From contig JACRQF010000009.1 in NCBI GenBank assembly GCA_016222825.1, positions 992,001 through 1,056,000 on the forward strand: DNA of 64,000 nucleotides. Direction: 5' to 3'. The DNA comes from Verrucomicrobiota bacterium (GTDB taxonomy: Bacteria; Verrucomicrobiota; Verrucomicrobiia; CAIQCK01). The notes below the pieces were generated by a model. It was not told the DNA's origin, searched no databases, and saw only the letters and a program-made list of their open reading frames with translations. A program made the position numbers and the translations under genes. Below are positions 16,772-26,194 of the stretch, piece by piece. Numbering within the stretch: position 1 is the stretch's first letter; every line of letters begins with the position of its first letter.

Positions 16772-19474
16772 CTACACGCTCAACAGGCCCGCGCCTTCGA
16801 CCGGCACGCAGACGGTGACCGCGGATTGGAGGCCGGCGGGTTCGTAGTAGTGGCGCGCGAGTTGATACTCGACGTCCGCCGCCGCTTCCTTCTTTGCCAG
16901 CACCATGATGCAGCCGCCGAGGCCCGCGCCGGCCAGTTGCGCGCCAACGACACCCTCGACCTGGTTGACAAGGTCCACCATCCGGTCCAGCTCCGGCGTG
17001 CTGCACGCGTAACCGCCGGGCCGCGTCCAGAGCTGGGCCTGGCTGACGCGCGACGGGTCCTCGCTGCGGAGGTCCTCGATGAGCGAGTCCAGCATCGCGT
17101 CGGTCACGCGCCAATCCTCCTGATGCATCCGGCCGTTGGTGCCGAGGCCACTAACGCGATCGCCGTTGTGGCTGATCCGCATGAACTGCCCGATTCTGGC
17201 GAGGTCGCGGTTCTGTAGCAGGCTCGCGAAGAGCCGGCTGCGCTCGCACTCGGCGACGCCGAACATCACCACGCTGCGCAGCCAGTAGCCGTCGCCGGGT
17301 TCCTGGTGCGAGGCGAAGATCTTCTCCAGGCGCGGCCGCTGTTGCGGCGCGAGCAACTCGGTCACTTGCTTGCGCGTCACCGGCTCCGGCAGCGCGCGGA
17401 GCATCGAGTAAATCTCGCCGACCTTCACGCCGAGCCGCGTCGGGTTGAGATCGCGGAGATGCTCGAGCAGGTGGGTGTATTGCGGGAAGCGGTCCTTCAG
17501 CAGCATGAAGCCGAGTTCGTAGGTGGCGACCTTCTCGTTGAAGCGGCTGCGCGCGCCCTCGCTCTTGGCAGCGCGGACGTGGCTATTGGCGATCAGCAGC
17601 GCGAGGTCGGGCGGGAAGTCGGAGCTGCCCTCGATGCGGAACGGGAAGAAACCGACGTGGGCCACCTTCCCGCGGTGGCTGAACCGGATGGCGGCGTGGT
17701 CGGCCGAGCCTCCGCGGCTGCCAACGAACCACTCGCCCTCGCCGCAGAGGTCCACGAACTGTTGCGCCGTCAGGTCGAAGCGGTTGAGCGCCACCGCCGC
17801 CGCGGCCGTAGCGACGACGACGGCGGAACTGCTGGAGAGGCCGGCGGCCATCGGGATGTTGCCGCTGACGGCGCAATCCATGCCGAGCACCTGGACGTGG
17901 CGGTTGGATTCCTGCAAACGGAGAATGGCGGCCTTGACGTAGTTGGACCAGTCGCCGCGGCTGCTCTGGACGATCTGCTGGACCTGCTGGGAGTTGATGT
18001 AATGCAGCCAGTTCTCCCACGACAACCCGCCGAGGAGTTCCGCAATGCGAAACTCCTTGTCACCGTGTTGCTGGCTCTCGGTGTTGACGAGCCGCACGGT
18101 GTCGTCCTGCCGCGCGGCAGCGACGAAGATCACCTCGCGGTTGATGGCCATGACGTTGACGTAGCCGCCGCGGTGGTCCACGTGCCGGCCCATCAGGTTC
18201 ACCCGCCCCGGCGCGCGCGAGATGATCACCTCGCGGTCTTTGCCGTAACGCGCGGCGAAAAGCTTCAGCGTCGCCAGGATGGTCGCGCGCCGCTCGGCGA
18301 GACTGGCGCCGTCGTCGCCGTAGAGCGTCGCCAGATACGAGCGAAGCCGCGGCGGAAACTTCCCGAACAGTTCGATCCACGCCGACGCGGGCTTCAGGAC
18401 TTTGCGGCTTGGCGGAGGCGCTTCGACGACGGGTTTACCAGCCTGCGCCGCAAGCCGCCGCCGCAGCACGCTCTCGACCTGCAACAGTTCGTCGGGCGAA
18501 TTGTAACTCAGCACGGAATCGCGGTCGTCGAGCACGACCATCCGCACGCGGTGGAGCGGCTCGCCGGCCGGGCCGCGCGCGGTGGCCATGTCGTTGATGG
18601 CGTCGGTGAGGTAGAACTCGCCCTGCGCGTTGTTGGACTTGAGCCGGGCCAGCGCCTCATACATCGGTCGCGCGCGGAAGAGGTAAAGCGAGATGTTGAC
18701 GGTGGGCGACGCGGCCTCGATCTGCGCCGCCGTGAACGCGCGTCCCGCCAGCGTGACCGTCCGCCCGGCGGCTTCGATCTGGCGCTTCAGTTCCGCGGCG
18801 GCGACCGGGCCTTTTTGTTCCAGCAGCACGGCGACGGGACCGAGGAGCCGCTTGAGCTTGGAGGGATTCGACACGACCGACGAGACAAGCTGCCGCAACG
18901 GCTCCGGCCGGACGGTTCGTTTGCCGCGGATGGCGCGGGCGAGCCGGTCCATGAGTTGCGCGCGCTGGATGTCGCTCAACTCGACGTTGCCGAGAATCGC
19001 GCCGTCGGCCGCCTGGACAATGCGGCCTTCCGTGTCGCCCGCGGCCTTGGGCACCGTCATGAAAGCGAAGTCGGCCTGCGTGCTCGCAAAGGTGTCGAGC
19101 AGCTCCGCCACGACGCGCGGCTCGATGATCTTGTCGCCCATCGTCACAAAAACCGGCCCGCGGTGGCCCATGCGTTCGAGCGCCTCGGCCGCCAGCCGCG
19201 CCGCGTGGCCGGTGCCCAGCGGCTCAGCCTGATAGACAAACATCGCCCCCGGATGCCGCGCCGCGACGGTGGTCATGACCTGCGTGGCCATCGCGCCCAC
19301 CACGACGACGAAGCGCGTGATGCCGGCGGACTCGATCGCGCGCAGGTTGCGGAGGATGGCCGGCTCACCTGCGATGTCGAAGCACACTTTGTGTGTGTCG
19401 TTGGACCGCATGCGCGTGCCTTGACCGGCGGCGAGCACGACGCAAACTACTTGGCGCAGTTCATCGGCGTTCAT
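16772..19474 (-). CDS. bifunctional nucleotidyltransferase-galactokinase-type fusion
   Basis: A 900-residue cytosolic fusion. Residues 1-345 match the GlmU-type sugar-1-phosphate nucleotidyltransferase: LAAGQGTRMRS (14-24), THKVCFDIAG (27-36), and the NNAQGEFYLTD segment (281-291). Residues 410-900 match galactokinase: GRVNLMGRHVDHRGG (423-437), the ATP loop PMAAGLSSSSA (541-551), a GSRGGSADHAA active-site block, and a C-terminal glycine-rich loop GAGLGGC. Together they could turn a free sugar into sugar-1-phosphate and then an NDP-sugar. AAGGAG precedes the ATG by 8 nt. GH127 follows, making L-arabinose an attractive substrate, but this is inference. Confidence 0.8.
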   Translation of the reverse strand: MNADELRQVVCVVLAAGQGTRMRSNDTHKVCFDIAGEPAILRNLRAIESAGITRFVVVVGAMATQVMTTVAARHPGAMFVYQAEPLGTGHAARLAAEALERMGHRGPVFVTMGDKIIEPRVVAELLDTFASTQADFAFMTVPKAAGDTEGRIVQAADGAILGNVELSDIQRAQLMDRLARAIRGKRTVRPEPLRQLVSSVVSNPSKLKRLLGPVAVLLEQKGPVAAAELKRQIEAAGRTVTLAGRAFTAAQIEAASPTVNISLYLFRARPMYEALARLKSNNAQGEFYLTDAINDMATARGPAGEPLHRVRMVVLDDRDSVLSYNSPDELLQVESVLRRRLAAQAGKPVVEAPPPSRKVLKPASAWIELFGKFPPRLRSYLATLYGDDGASLAERRATILATLKLFAARYGKDREVIISRAPGRVNLMGRHVDHRGGYVNVMAINREVIFVAAARQDDTVRLVNTESQQHGDKEFRIAELLGGLSWENWLHYINSQQVQQIVQSSRGDWSNYVKAAILRLQESNRHVQVLGMDCAVSGNIPMAAGLSSSSAVVVATAAAAVALNRFDLTAQQFVDLCGEGEWFVGSRGGSADHAAIRFSHRGKVAHVGFFPFRIEGSSDFPPDLALLIANSHVRAAKSEGARSRFNEKVATYELGFMLLKDRFPQYTHLLEHLRDLNPTRLGVKVGEIYSMLRALPEPVTRKQVTELLAPQQRPRLEKIFASHQEPGDGYWLRSVVMFGVAECERSRLFASLLQNRDLARIGQFMRISHNGDRVSGLGTNGRMHQEDWRVTDAMLDSLIEDLRSEDPSRVSQAQLWTRPGGYACSTPELDRMVDLVNQVEGVVGAQLAGAGLGGCIMVLAKKEAAADVEYQLARHYYEPAGLQSAVTVCVPVEGAGLLSV

Positions 19475-19566
19475 CGTGGTGACTCCTTACATCTCCTACC
19501 GAACACGACCGCGAGGCTAGATTCCACCGCCCGCCAACTCAAGACGAAAGCGGACACGGCGAGCCA

Positions 19567-19611
19567 GTATTCAGCAGGCCAGTCGGCGGGGAATGACTGA
19601 TTACTGAATAC
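19567..19611. terminator. stem-loop between convergent-free gene ends (possible terminator)
   Basis: GTATTCAG (19567-19574) pairs with CTGAATAC (19604-19611), with an inner CAGTC/GACTG pair. It lies just downstream of the WaaF stop and before the next leftward gene. No U-tract follows, so termination is only a possibility. Confidence 0.25.
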
Positions 19612-19614
19612 CGG

Positions 19615-20736
19615 TCACTGGCTGCTGAACACCCTCTCCGTCGCCTTCACAACCTCCTCGACTGTGATCGCGGTCATGCAGCGGAAGTCAATCGGGCATT
19701 CGCGCAGGAAACACGGCGAGCAAGGCGGCGCATGGCGCAAGACGACGTGGCGAGGGCCGCCGGGGCCGGTCAGCGCCGGCTCGGTGGAGCCGAAGATCGC
19801 CACGACCGGCTTGCCGAGCGCGGCGGCAAGGTGCATCGGGCCGCTGTCGTTGGTCAGCAGCAGGCGGCATTGGGACAGCACGTGGCACAGGCCGAGAAGC
19901 GTCGTCTGGCCGGCGAGATTGAGGGCGTGTTGCCCGCCAAGCGCGGCGGCGATTTGGTCGCCAAGGTCGGCGTCCTTCGGACCGCCGATGATCACCCAAC
20001 GCACGCGGCGGCGTTCGGCCATCATCTTCGCAGCGGCGATGAAGCGGTCGAGCGGCCAGCGTTTGGCGGGGCCGTATTCCGCGCCGGCGTTGAGCGCCAG
20101 CAGCGGCCGGTCCTTCGGCAGGCAGGCGTTCGGCGGCAGCGGGCCAAGCTGGAGCCGCGGCGGGCAGGGCGTGGCATCCGCGCCGACCCGGGCCGCCAGT
20201 TCGAGATGGCGGAAAGCGTGATGGCGGAAACCCGGCGCAGCGTGGCGCAAGCTTCCAGCTTGCGAATGGATGTCCACCGCAAGCTGGGAGCTTGCGCCAC
20301 TCTTGGCCGCGCCAAGTTTGCGAATCTCTCCCTCGGACATCACGGGCCGCGTCCGATAATCGCTGGATTCCTCCAGCGCGTCGGTGAGCATCCACGCGCG
20401 CGCGTGGCCGCGGAAGCCGACGCGCCGCGGAATGCCGGCGAGCCAGACGGAGAGCGCGCTGCGCCAGGAGTTCGGGAAGATGACAGCGGCGTCGAAGTTG
20501 CCCCGCCGCAGCTCGCGCGCCTGCCGGAGCAGGACGAAGGGGCAGTTGCTTGGCTCGTGGACAATGACTTCGCTTGCGTCGGGATGCAGCCGCCAGAGAT
20601 CGGCGAGTTTCGGGCCGGTGAGGATGGCGAGTTGCGCCTGCGGGTGGGCCTGTTTCAGCCGTTGGATGGCGGGCATCGTCATCACCGCGTCACCCAACCA
20701 GTTTGTCGAACGGATAAGAATGCGGCGGAGGCTCAT
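19615..20736 (-). CDS. waaF: LPS heptosyltransferase II-like glycosyltransferase (GT9)
   Basis: A 373-residue cytosolic, membrane-associated glycosyltransferase that adds a heptose to the LPS inner core from an ADP-heptose donor. Seen: N-terminal ILIRSTNWLGDAVMTMPAI (5-23), the central ALNAGAEYGPAKRWP motif for donor binding, and TNDSGPMHLAAALGKPVVAIFG near the end. The ATG at 20736 is 1 nt past the LpxK stop, so the two are translationally coupled. Unusually, about 27 residues between EGEIRKLG and FRHHAFRHLELA come from an inserted inverted repeat. Heptosyltransferase I or another GT9 member is possible. Confidence 0.85.
   Translation of the reverse strand: MSLRRILIRSTNWLGDAVMTMPAIQRLKQAHPQAQLAILTGPKLADLWRLHPDASEVIVHEPSNCPFVLLRQARELRRGNFDAAVIFPNSWRSALSVWLAGIPRRVGFRGHARAWMLTDALEESSDYRTRPVMSEGEIRKLGAAKSGASSQLAVDIHSQAGSLRHAAPGFRHHAFRHLELAARVGADATPCPPRLQLGPLPPNACLPKDRPLLALNAGAEYGPAKRWPLDRFIAAAKMMAERRRVRWVIIGGPKDADLGDQIAAALGGQHALNLAGQTTLLGLCHVLSQCRLLLTNDSGPMHLAAALGKPVVAIFGSTEPALTGPGGPRHVVLRHAPPCSPCFLRECPIDFRCMTAITVEEVVKATERVFSSQ
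20242..20300. repeat. 23-bp inverted repeat inside waaF coding sequence
   Basis: Arms 20242-20264 and 20278-20300 match at 22 of 23 positions and flank 13 nt. Both include GGCGCAAGCTT..AGCTTGCG, itself palindromic. The element is in frame and translated as a linker. It looks like a mobile palindromic repeat. Confidence 0.8.
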
Positions 20737-20737
20737 G

Positions 20738-21916
20738 TCAACTGAAGCAGATGCGGCTGACGGCATCGTCGAAATCTTTCGCGCCGCGCAGGATTTCGAT
20801 TTCGACGCGCATGAAATAGATGGGCACGTCGCGGCGCTCGACCAGCGGGAAGCGCACGGCGTCCTTTTCGGTGGTGATGACGGCCTTGGCGCCGCTCTTG
20901 TGGCTGCGGTTGATGACGTTGATGATTTCCTGCTGGCTGTAGCGATGGTGGTCGGCGAAACGGTGAGAACAGACGAGGTTCGCGCCGAGTTTCTCCAGCG
21001 ACTCCTCAAAGCCCTCCGGCGCGGCGATGCCGCTGAGCGAGGCAATGTCGAGGTCGCGCAGGAACTCCAGCGGCTTGCGTTCGCCGGTAAACACGTCCTG
21101 GAGGTAGAGCGGGTGGTGGGCGCACTCGATGATCTCGGCGGTGGGATTGAGCGCGCGAATCTGGTCGCGGAGCGGGCCGATGTCAGTGCCGTCGCATTTG
21201 GTGACGAAGACGTAGGAGGCACGGCTGAGGTTGCGGATCGGCTCGCGCAGCGTGCCGCGCGGCAGCATGTGGTTGGTGCCCCACGGATTGGTCCGGTCAA
21301 TCAGCACCAGATTCAGCCGGCTCTTGAGGTGGAGGTATTGGAAGCCGTCGTCGAGCAGGAGCGTGTCGGCCCGGAGTTTTTCGATGGCGTATTTGCCGGC
21401 TTTGACGCGGTCCTTGTCAACGAGCACGATGACGTTCTTGAGGTTGGACGCGAGCATGTAAGGCTCGTCGCCGGCCTGGTGCGAATCGAGCAGCAGCGAC
21501 ACGCCGTCGCTGACAACGCGCGGCGGCGTGAGCCTTTCCAAGCCGGTGAATTTGATGACCAGCCGCTCCAGCAACGGGCGCTTGGCGCTCTTGTAGCCGC
21601 GCGAGAGGATGGCGACGCGCCGGCCGCGCTGGGCGAGGGCGCGCGCGAACTTTTCCACGACGGGCGTTTTGCCGGTGCCGCCGACGGTGAGGTTGCCGAC
21701 ACTCACCACGAGGCAGCCGAGCGTGCGGTAGCGCAGGAGCCGCATCCGGTAGCACCAGAGGCGGAGTTGGACGCCGGCAGCAAAGAGCTGCGAGAGCGCC
21801 GTCAGGAACGCGCGCATCAGATTGGCGCGTTTGCCGCGGCGGCGCTCGAAGATGACATCGAGGACAAAGGTCTCAAAGTCCTCGGCCCAAATCTGTAAAA
21901 GCTTCGGAAGGGCCAT
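20738..21916 (-). CDS. lpxK: tetraacyldisaccharide 4'-kinase
   Basis: A 392-residue inner-membrane kinase that phosphorylates the 4' position of the lipid A precursor. Seen: the Walker A loop [13 protein letters not shown] (about 70-82), ILSRGY just after, the [19 protein letters not shown] block, and PRGTLREP, all hallmark LpxK motifs. An N-terminal hydrophobic/amphipathic helix anchors it to the membrane. It is longer than the E. coli protein (328 residues) owing to an N-terminal extension. It starts 58 bp after the FHA-MoxR stop and overlaps functionally with waaF, which follows by 1 nt. Confidence 0.93.
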   Translation of the reverse strand: MALPKLLQIWAEDFETFVLDVIFERRRGKRANLMRAFLTALSQLFAAGVQLRLWCYRMRLLRYRTLGCLVVSVGNLTVGGTGKTPVVEKFARALAQRGRRVAILSRGYKSAKRPLLERLVIKFTGLERLTPPRVVSDGVSLLLDSHQAGDEPYMLASNLKNVIVLVDKDRVKAGKYAIEKLRADTLLLDDGFQYLHLKSRLNLVLIDRTNPWGTNHMLPRGTLREPIRNLSRASYVFVTKCDGTDIGPLRDQIRALNPTAEIIECAHHPLYLQDVFTGERKPLEFLRDLDIASLSGIAAPEGFEESLEKLGANLVCSHRFADHHRYSQQEIINVINRSHKSGAKAVITTEKDAVRFPLVERRDVPIYFMRVEIEILRGAKDFDDAVSRICFS

Positions 21917-21974
21917 GTGGCTGCCAACGATACTGCGGCCCGCTCAACGCCCGGTCAAGGGCGGAGTGCGCCGT

Positions 21975-23330
21975 TCAGTAATCCTTCTCGCTCGGCTCGG
22001 AGACTTCTTCTATCAGGCGCTGGACGATCTTGTCGGTGTCCATGCCCTCGGCGTCGGCGGCGAAGTTCGTGAACATGCGATGGCGCAGGATTGGTCGGGC
22101 AATGGCGCGCACGTCGTCGGTGGTCACCAGCAGCCGGCCTTCGGAGACGGCGTGGCCCTTGGCGGCCAGGACGAGGTATTGCGAGGCGCGCGGACCGGCG
22201 CCGCAGTGAATCCACTTCTTGATGAAGTCCGGCGCGTGTTCGCCGACGGGCCGCGTAGAGCGCGCGAGACGCGTGGCGTATTTCACGACGTGGTTGGAGA
22301 CGGGCATCCCGCGCACGACATCCTGAAGTTCGAGGATTTCCTTGCTCGCGAGAACCTTCTGCAACTCGATTTTGCTCTTCTTGGTCGTGACGCGGGCGAT
22401 CTCCTCCTCCTCCGCCTCCGTCGGGTAATCTATGTAGATACTGAACATGAAACGGTCGAGCTGCGCTTCGGGCAACGGGTAGGTGCCTTCCTGTTCGAGC
22501 GGATTTTGCGTCGCGAGCACGAAGAACGGCAGCGTGAGTTGATAGGTATGGCCGGCGGCGGTGACGCGGTGTTCCTGCATCGCCTCCAGGAGCGCGGCCT
22601 GTGTCTTCGGGGGCGTGCGGTTGATTTCGTCGGCGAGTAGGATGTTGCAGAAGATCGGGCCTTTGATAAAGCGATACTCCTTGTGGCCGGTGGCGTCGTT
22701 GATTTCGAGCACCTCGGTGCCGGTGATGTCGGAGGGCATCAGGTCGGGCGTGAACTGGATGCGGTTGAACTTCAGGTCAATGACCTCCGAGAGCGTGCGA
22801 ATCATCGTGGTCTTGGCAAGGCCGGGCATGCCGATCATGAGGACGTGGCCGTTGGAGATGATCGCCGTGAGCAACTGGCTGACGATCTCGCTCTGGCCGA
22901 TGATGACCTTCGCCATCTCGCGGCCGATGGCTTTGGTGCGCAGGCTCATCTGCTGCACGAGCGCCTGGATGGCGGCGTCCTGAACAGGTGCGGTTTCGGC
23001 TGGCGGGGCAGCCGGCATGGTGGCGGCCGCGGCGGCGGGAAGCTTGCCGTCGCTGAACACCATGACGACTTCGCCGATGGAAATCTTGTCGCCGGAAACG
23101 ATGATGGCGTCCTGGACTTTCGCCCCGTTGTGGAGCGTGCCGTTAACGCTGCCCATGTCCTGGATGCGCCAGCCGTCGTCGCCTTTGTAAAGGCAGGCGT
23201 GATGGCGCGAGGCCAGTGGGATGTCGAGGACCAGCTCGCAATCGCGCTCGCGGCCCAGCACGAACCGTTCGCCGGGAATGTTGACGTTCTGGTCCTTAAG
23301 CGGGCCGGTGAGGATTTGGAGTGTAGGCAT
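21975..23330 (-). CDS. FHA-domain MoxR family AAA+ ATPase
   Basis: A 451-residue cytosolic protein. Residues 1-95 form an FHA domain (GRERDCELVLDIPLASRHHA, then SVNGT), which binds phosphothreonine. Residues about 130-451 form a MoxR AAA+ ATPase with Walker A GMPGLAKT, the ADEINRTPPKTQAALLEAMQE Walker B and sensor region, and ATQNPLEQEGTYPLPEAQLDRF. MoxR proteins act as chaperones that mature metal or periplasmic complexes, usually with DUF58 and VWA partners, none of which is present here. Fusion to FHA suggests direct control by a Ser/Thr kinase. It is 9 bp downstream of the small secreted protein gene. Confidence 0.9.
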   Translation of the reverse strand: MPTLQILTGPLKDQNVNIPGERFVLGRERDCELVLDIPLASRHHACLYKGDDGWRIQDMGSVNGTLHNGAKVQDAIIVSGDKISIGEVVMVFSDGKLPAAAAATMPAAPPAETAPVQDAAIQALVQQMSLRTKAIGREMAKVIIGQSEIVSQLLTAIISNGHVLMIGMPGLAKTTMIRTLSEVIDLKFNRIQFTPDLMPSDITGTEVLEINDATGHKEYRFIKGPIFCNILLADEINRTPPKTQAALLEAMQEHRVTAAGHTYQLTLPFFVLATQNPLEQEGTYPLPEAQLDRFMFSIYIDYPTEAEEEEIARVTTKKSKIELQKVLASKEILELQDVVRGMPVSNHVVKYATRLARSTRPVGEHAPDFIKKWIHCGAGPRASQYLVLAAKGHAVSEGRLLVTTDDVRAIARPILRHRMFTNFAADAEGMDTDKIVQRLIEEVSEPSEKDY

Positions 23331-23339
23331 GGGAGTGTC

Positions 23340-24119
23340 TCAGGGCTTAAGCAATGGCACAAGGCCGAGGGATTTGACGGTGTGAACGACACGGATGTTG
23401 CCGAGCGCGGGAGCGAACACGTGTCTGAAGTGGGGCAACGCGCCCTCGCTCGATTCGGTCTCGCGGTAGATGTGGCGCGTGTCGGCAACCTGCCAGTCGT
23501 CGGTCGCCTGGTTGAGTTCGAGCACCTCGAATCGCCGCACGAACGCCATCGCTTCCTTGCCGTTGCGCGTCGCCTTTACCAAGTCGCCGCCCTGCGTGAG
23601 GAACTTCTTGTCGCGGAGCCGCTCGACGAGCGCGGACATCTTCAACGTCTTGTCGCCATCCTTCTCGACCGTCTGAAGCCCGGCGCGCATGATGAAGTAG
23701 CGGTTGAAGAAACCGTCCTGTTTGCCGACGATCTTCTCCAGGTTCTGCTTCGACACCGGCGGCAGCTTGGAGATGTCGTCGCCGAGGTTCAGCCCTTCGT
23801 AGAGCACGCTCTGGTCCTGGTTGATGAACACGAGGTCGTATTTACCGACGGGCAGGTGCTCGAACTTGAACGTCTTGTCGCCCTCGCTCAGCTTGCCGCG
23901 GAAGCAACGCTCGTAGGAGTAGGTGCCTTCCTTGTCCACAAACTCGCGGCTCATGGCGAGCGCGTGGGTGAGCGGCACGTCCACCTTGCCTTCGAGGCCG
24001 CCGTCGTCCGTGACGTCCACCTCGGTGTAAATCCGCTGGATGATCTTCTGCTGCGCGCCGGCGTCGGCCAAACCGGCCAGCGTCAAACCCAGCAGTGCTG
24101 CGACAAGCTTCGTCTTCAT
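23340..24119 (-). CDS. hypothetical secreted protein of MoxR operon
   Basis: A 259-residue protein with a signal peptide (about 1-22, ending ADAGA) and no domain I recognise. The mature part is beta-rich with repeated FKFEHLPVGKYDLVFINQ-type strands, suggesting a carboxypeptidase-regulatory or lipocalin-like fold, followed by a charged helical region. The ATG overlaps the stop of the upstream TPR gene by ATGA, so translation is coupled. The upstream extension of the frame is rejected because it overlaps the TPR gene and buries the signal peptide. Context links it to envelope biology. Confidence 0.65.
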   Translation of the reverse strand: MKTKLVAALLGLTLAGLADAGAQQKIIQRIYTEVDVTDDGGLEGKVDVPLTHALAMSREFVDKEGTYSYERCFRGKLSEGDKTFKFEHLPVGKYDLVFINQDQSVLYEGLNLGDDISKLPPVSKQNLEKIVGKQDGFFNRYFIMRAGLQTVEKDGDKTLKMSALVERLRDKKFLTQGGDLVKATRNGKEAMAFVRRFEVLELNQATDDWQVADTRHIYRETESSEGALPHFRHVFAPALGNIRVVHTVKSLGLVPLLKP

Positions 24120-26194
24120 GGCGTCACGGCCCATTTGGAACTCTGCGCCGCGAACTCGTGTCGCGGATATTTCTTGGCGATCTCCGTCCAAATCCTGCGC
24201 GCTTCGGGTTTCTGGCCCAGTTCATACAACGCCCGCGCGCGATGGAAGTTTATATCTATCTGGTAGGCGCTGTCAGGCTGCAATTGCAGCATTGAGTCCA
24301 GCTCGGCGAGCGCCTCGCGCCAGCGTCCGCCGGCCATCAGCACCCGCCCGCGCAACAGCAGGAAGTCGCTGTCGAGCTTCACCATCGGATGGACCGCCTC
24401 CCACTCCAGCAGCTTCTCTTCGGCTTCGATGCGCTGGCCATCAAGCAGCATCTCGTTGACGGCGATGGAGAACGCGCGGTCCTGCGCGGGCAGCTTCTTG
24501 CCGCCAGTCTCGTCGGTTGCCTTCTGCTGAACGCCCTGGTATTGGGCGACGGCCTCCTTCATGCGACCTTGCAGCCGGTAGAAATCGCCGATGCGCACCA
24601 TCGCGATACGGCCGAGCCGGGTGTCGGGATATTGCGCGGCGATCTGGCGCGCGCGTGTCACCGCTGTCTCGCTGCGCAGATAGAACACGTGCAGTTCCAG
24701 TTCGAGCAGATCGAACTTCTCGTAGTTCCGCTGGCGGGCGATTTTGTCGAGCCGCAACATCTCGCTCAACGCCAGCTTTGAATCGAGTTGCATCAAGCCG
24801 CGCAGCCGCAGCATCTGCGCCGTGGCCCAAAGCGGGTCGTTCGGGTCGGGATGCTTCTGGAGAAACGCTGTGGCGCACTTGGCCGCGATCTGTCCGCCGG
24901 CGCTGAGTTGGAGCAGCGTCGTGTAGGCGCGCAGTGTCCGGACGGAGTGAGTCGCCGGGTCCTGCTTGCCCATCAGTTCCACGTAGCGATCGAGATCCTT
25001 CGCGTCGTTGATGGAGGCCATGCGCGGCAGCGTGCCGAAATCCATCCGCCGGATACCACGCAGTTCCTCCTTCTCGCGCTGCAACGTCACCCGAAACCGC
25101 AGCGGCGACATGCCGACCGCGACGCGCTCGACCACTGGCTCGTTGGAAACGCAGCCGTCGTCGAACTGCCAGTTCATCGTCCAACCCTTCGTGTCGCCGT
25201 GCGGCAGCGCGCAGCGCGTCTCGAAGAGGAACTGGTTTTCAAACCCGACGTAGGACTTGAATTCGATCCGCCCCAACGGCACCGGCCGGCCGCTCGCGCT
25301 TTCCATGCCGACAAGTGCCGCTTGTTCCGGGCGAAGCCAAACGTTCTCCGGCACCGCCTCGAAGACCTTGCCTTGCTGCCAGCCGAGCACCATGCCGGGC
25401 GGCTGATCGGGGTTGGCCTTGATGTGATAGTAATCCACCTTGATCAAGTCTTCGGCGATCTTCACCAACTTCGTGGGCACGGTCTTCTGGTTGGCGCGGC
25501 CGTCGTGGATGCCGCCCCACTCCAGTTCGAGCCGGCCGTTCACCGTGACAAACGACGCGTCGGAGGACTGCGTGTAGAGATTCACGCTCTTCATGCCGCG
25601 CGTGCGCACCCAGCCGGTGTAGTGCGTTACGAAATGCACTGTGTCGCCAAACGGATTCGCGGCGTGAAAAATCCGCGGCACGAACCCCGCACCATCTACC
25701 TCGTTCGCGCGCCGCCAGGTCTTTTCCATTTCGAACCAGTTGTCGAACCGCGCACCCGACGGCAGCCGCCGTGTTTCCATCAGCAGACTGACCCTCGGCT
25801 GCCACATCTCGCCGCGGCGGGTCTTGCTGCCGCCGAAGTAGAGGTAGTAGTTGGCGTGGCGCTTCATTTCCTTCGCGAGGAAAAGCACGCGCTGGCCTTC
25901 GCCGCGCCACACGGCGTAGAGCGGCGCAAGCTTGCCGTCGGCGTCGGTGAGGACGCAGTCGGCGAGATTCGGCAGCGTGTGGCCGAACTCTGGGATCTCG
26001 ATAGCGTAGCCGGTTTCGGGGCTGGACGTCGGATATTCTGCGCGCACGACAGCGCGGTAAGGCGCGTCCTGCACGGCCCATGGTGCGGATGGAGTGGCCG
26101 TTTCGGTTTCACGACCGCGACGAGCCGCAAACGCCGGCATCGCCAGCAGCAAAGTCAGAAGAATAAGCGAGAGCTTCGCGGCGGCGGTGGTCAT
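24116..26194 (-). CDS. secreted TPR-repeat protein with PA14-like N-terminal region
   Basis: A 692-residue exported protein. After a signal peptide (1-24, ending AFAA) comes a region of about 350 residues with DASFVTVNGRLELEWGGIHDG, reminiscent of PA14/DUF2341-like beta domains, then TPR repeats from about residue 470 to the end (for example LLRGRVLMAGGRWREALAELDSML and FHRARALYELGQKPEARRIW). It probably scaffolds a periplasmic complex. The start at 26194 overlaps the preceding gene's stop by 4 nt and the gene ends in a 4-nt overlap with the next. A longer upstream frame only covers the preceding gene. Confidence 0.7.
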   Translation of the reverse strand: MTTAAAKLSLILLTLLLAMPAFAARRGRETETATPSAPWAVQDAPYRAVVRAEYPTSSPETGYAIEIPEFGHTLPNLADCVLTDADGKLAPLYAVWRGEGQRVLFLAKEMKRHANYYLYFGGSKTRRGEMWQPRVSLLMETRRLPSGARFDNWFEMEKTWRRANEVDGAGFVPRIFHAANPFGDTVHFVTHYTGWVRTRGMKSVNLYTQSSDASFVTVNGRLELEWGGIHDGRANQKTVPTKLVKIAEDLIKVDYYHIKANPDQPPGMVLGWQQGKVFEAVPENVWLRPEQAALVGMESASGRPVPLGRIEFKSYVGFENQFLFETRCALPHGDTKGWTMNWQFDDGCVSNEPVVERVAVGMSPLRFRVTLQREKEELRGIRRMDFGTLPRMASINDAKDLDRYVELMGKQDPATHSVRTLRAYTTLLQLSAGGQIAAKCATAFLQKHPDPNDPLWATAQMLRLRGLMQLDSKLALSEMLRLDKIARQRNYEKFDLLELELHVFYLRSETAVTRARQIAAQYPDTRLGRIAMVRIGDFYRLQGRMKEAVAQYQGVQQKATDETGGKKLPAQDRAFSIAVNEMLLDGQRIEAEEKLLEWEAVHPMVKLDSDFLLLRGRVLMAGGRWREALAELDSMLQLQPDSAYQIDINFHRARALYELGQKPEARRIWTEIAKKYPRHEFAAQSSKWAVTP

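Noticed and set aside
17306..19600. 764-codon open frame on the plus strand
   Set aside because: Antisense to the nucleotidyltransferase-kinase fusion; no recognisable domain.
20737..21300. N-terminal extension of WaaF to 21300
   Set aside because: It overlaps lpxK in another frame and has shadow-like Ser/Arg composition.
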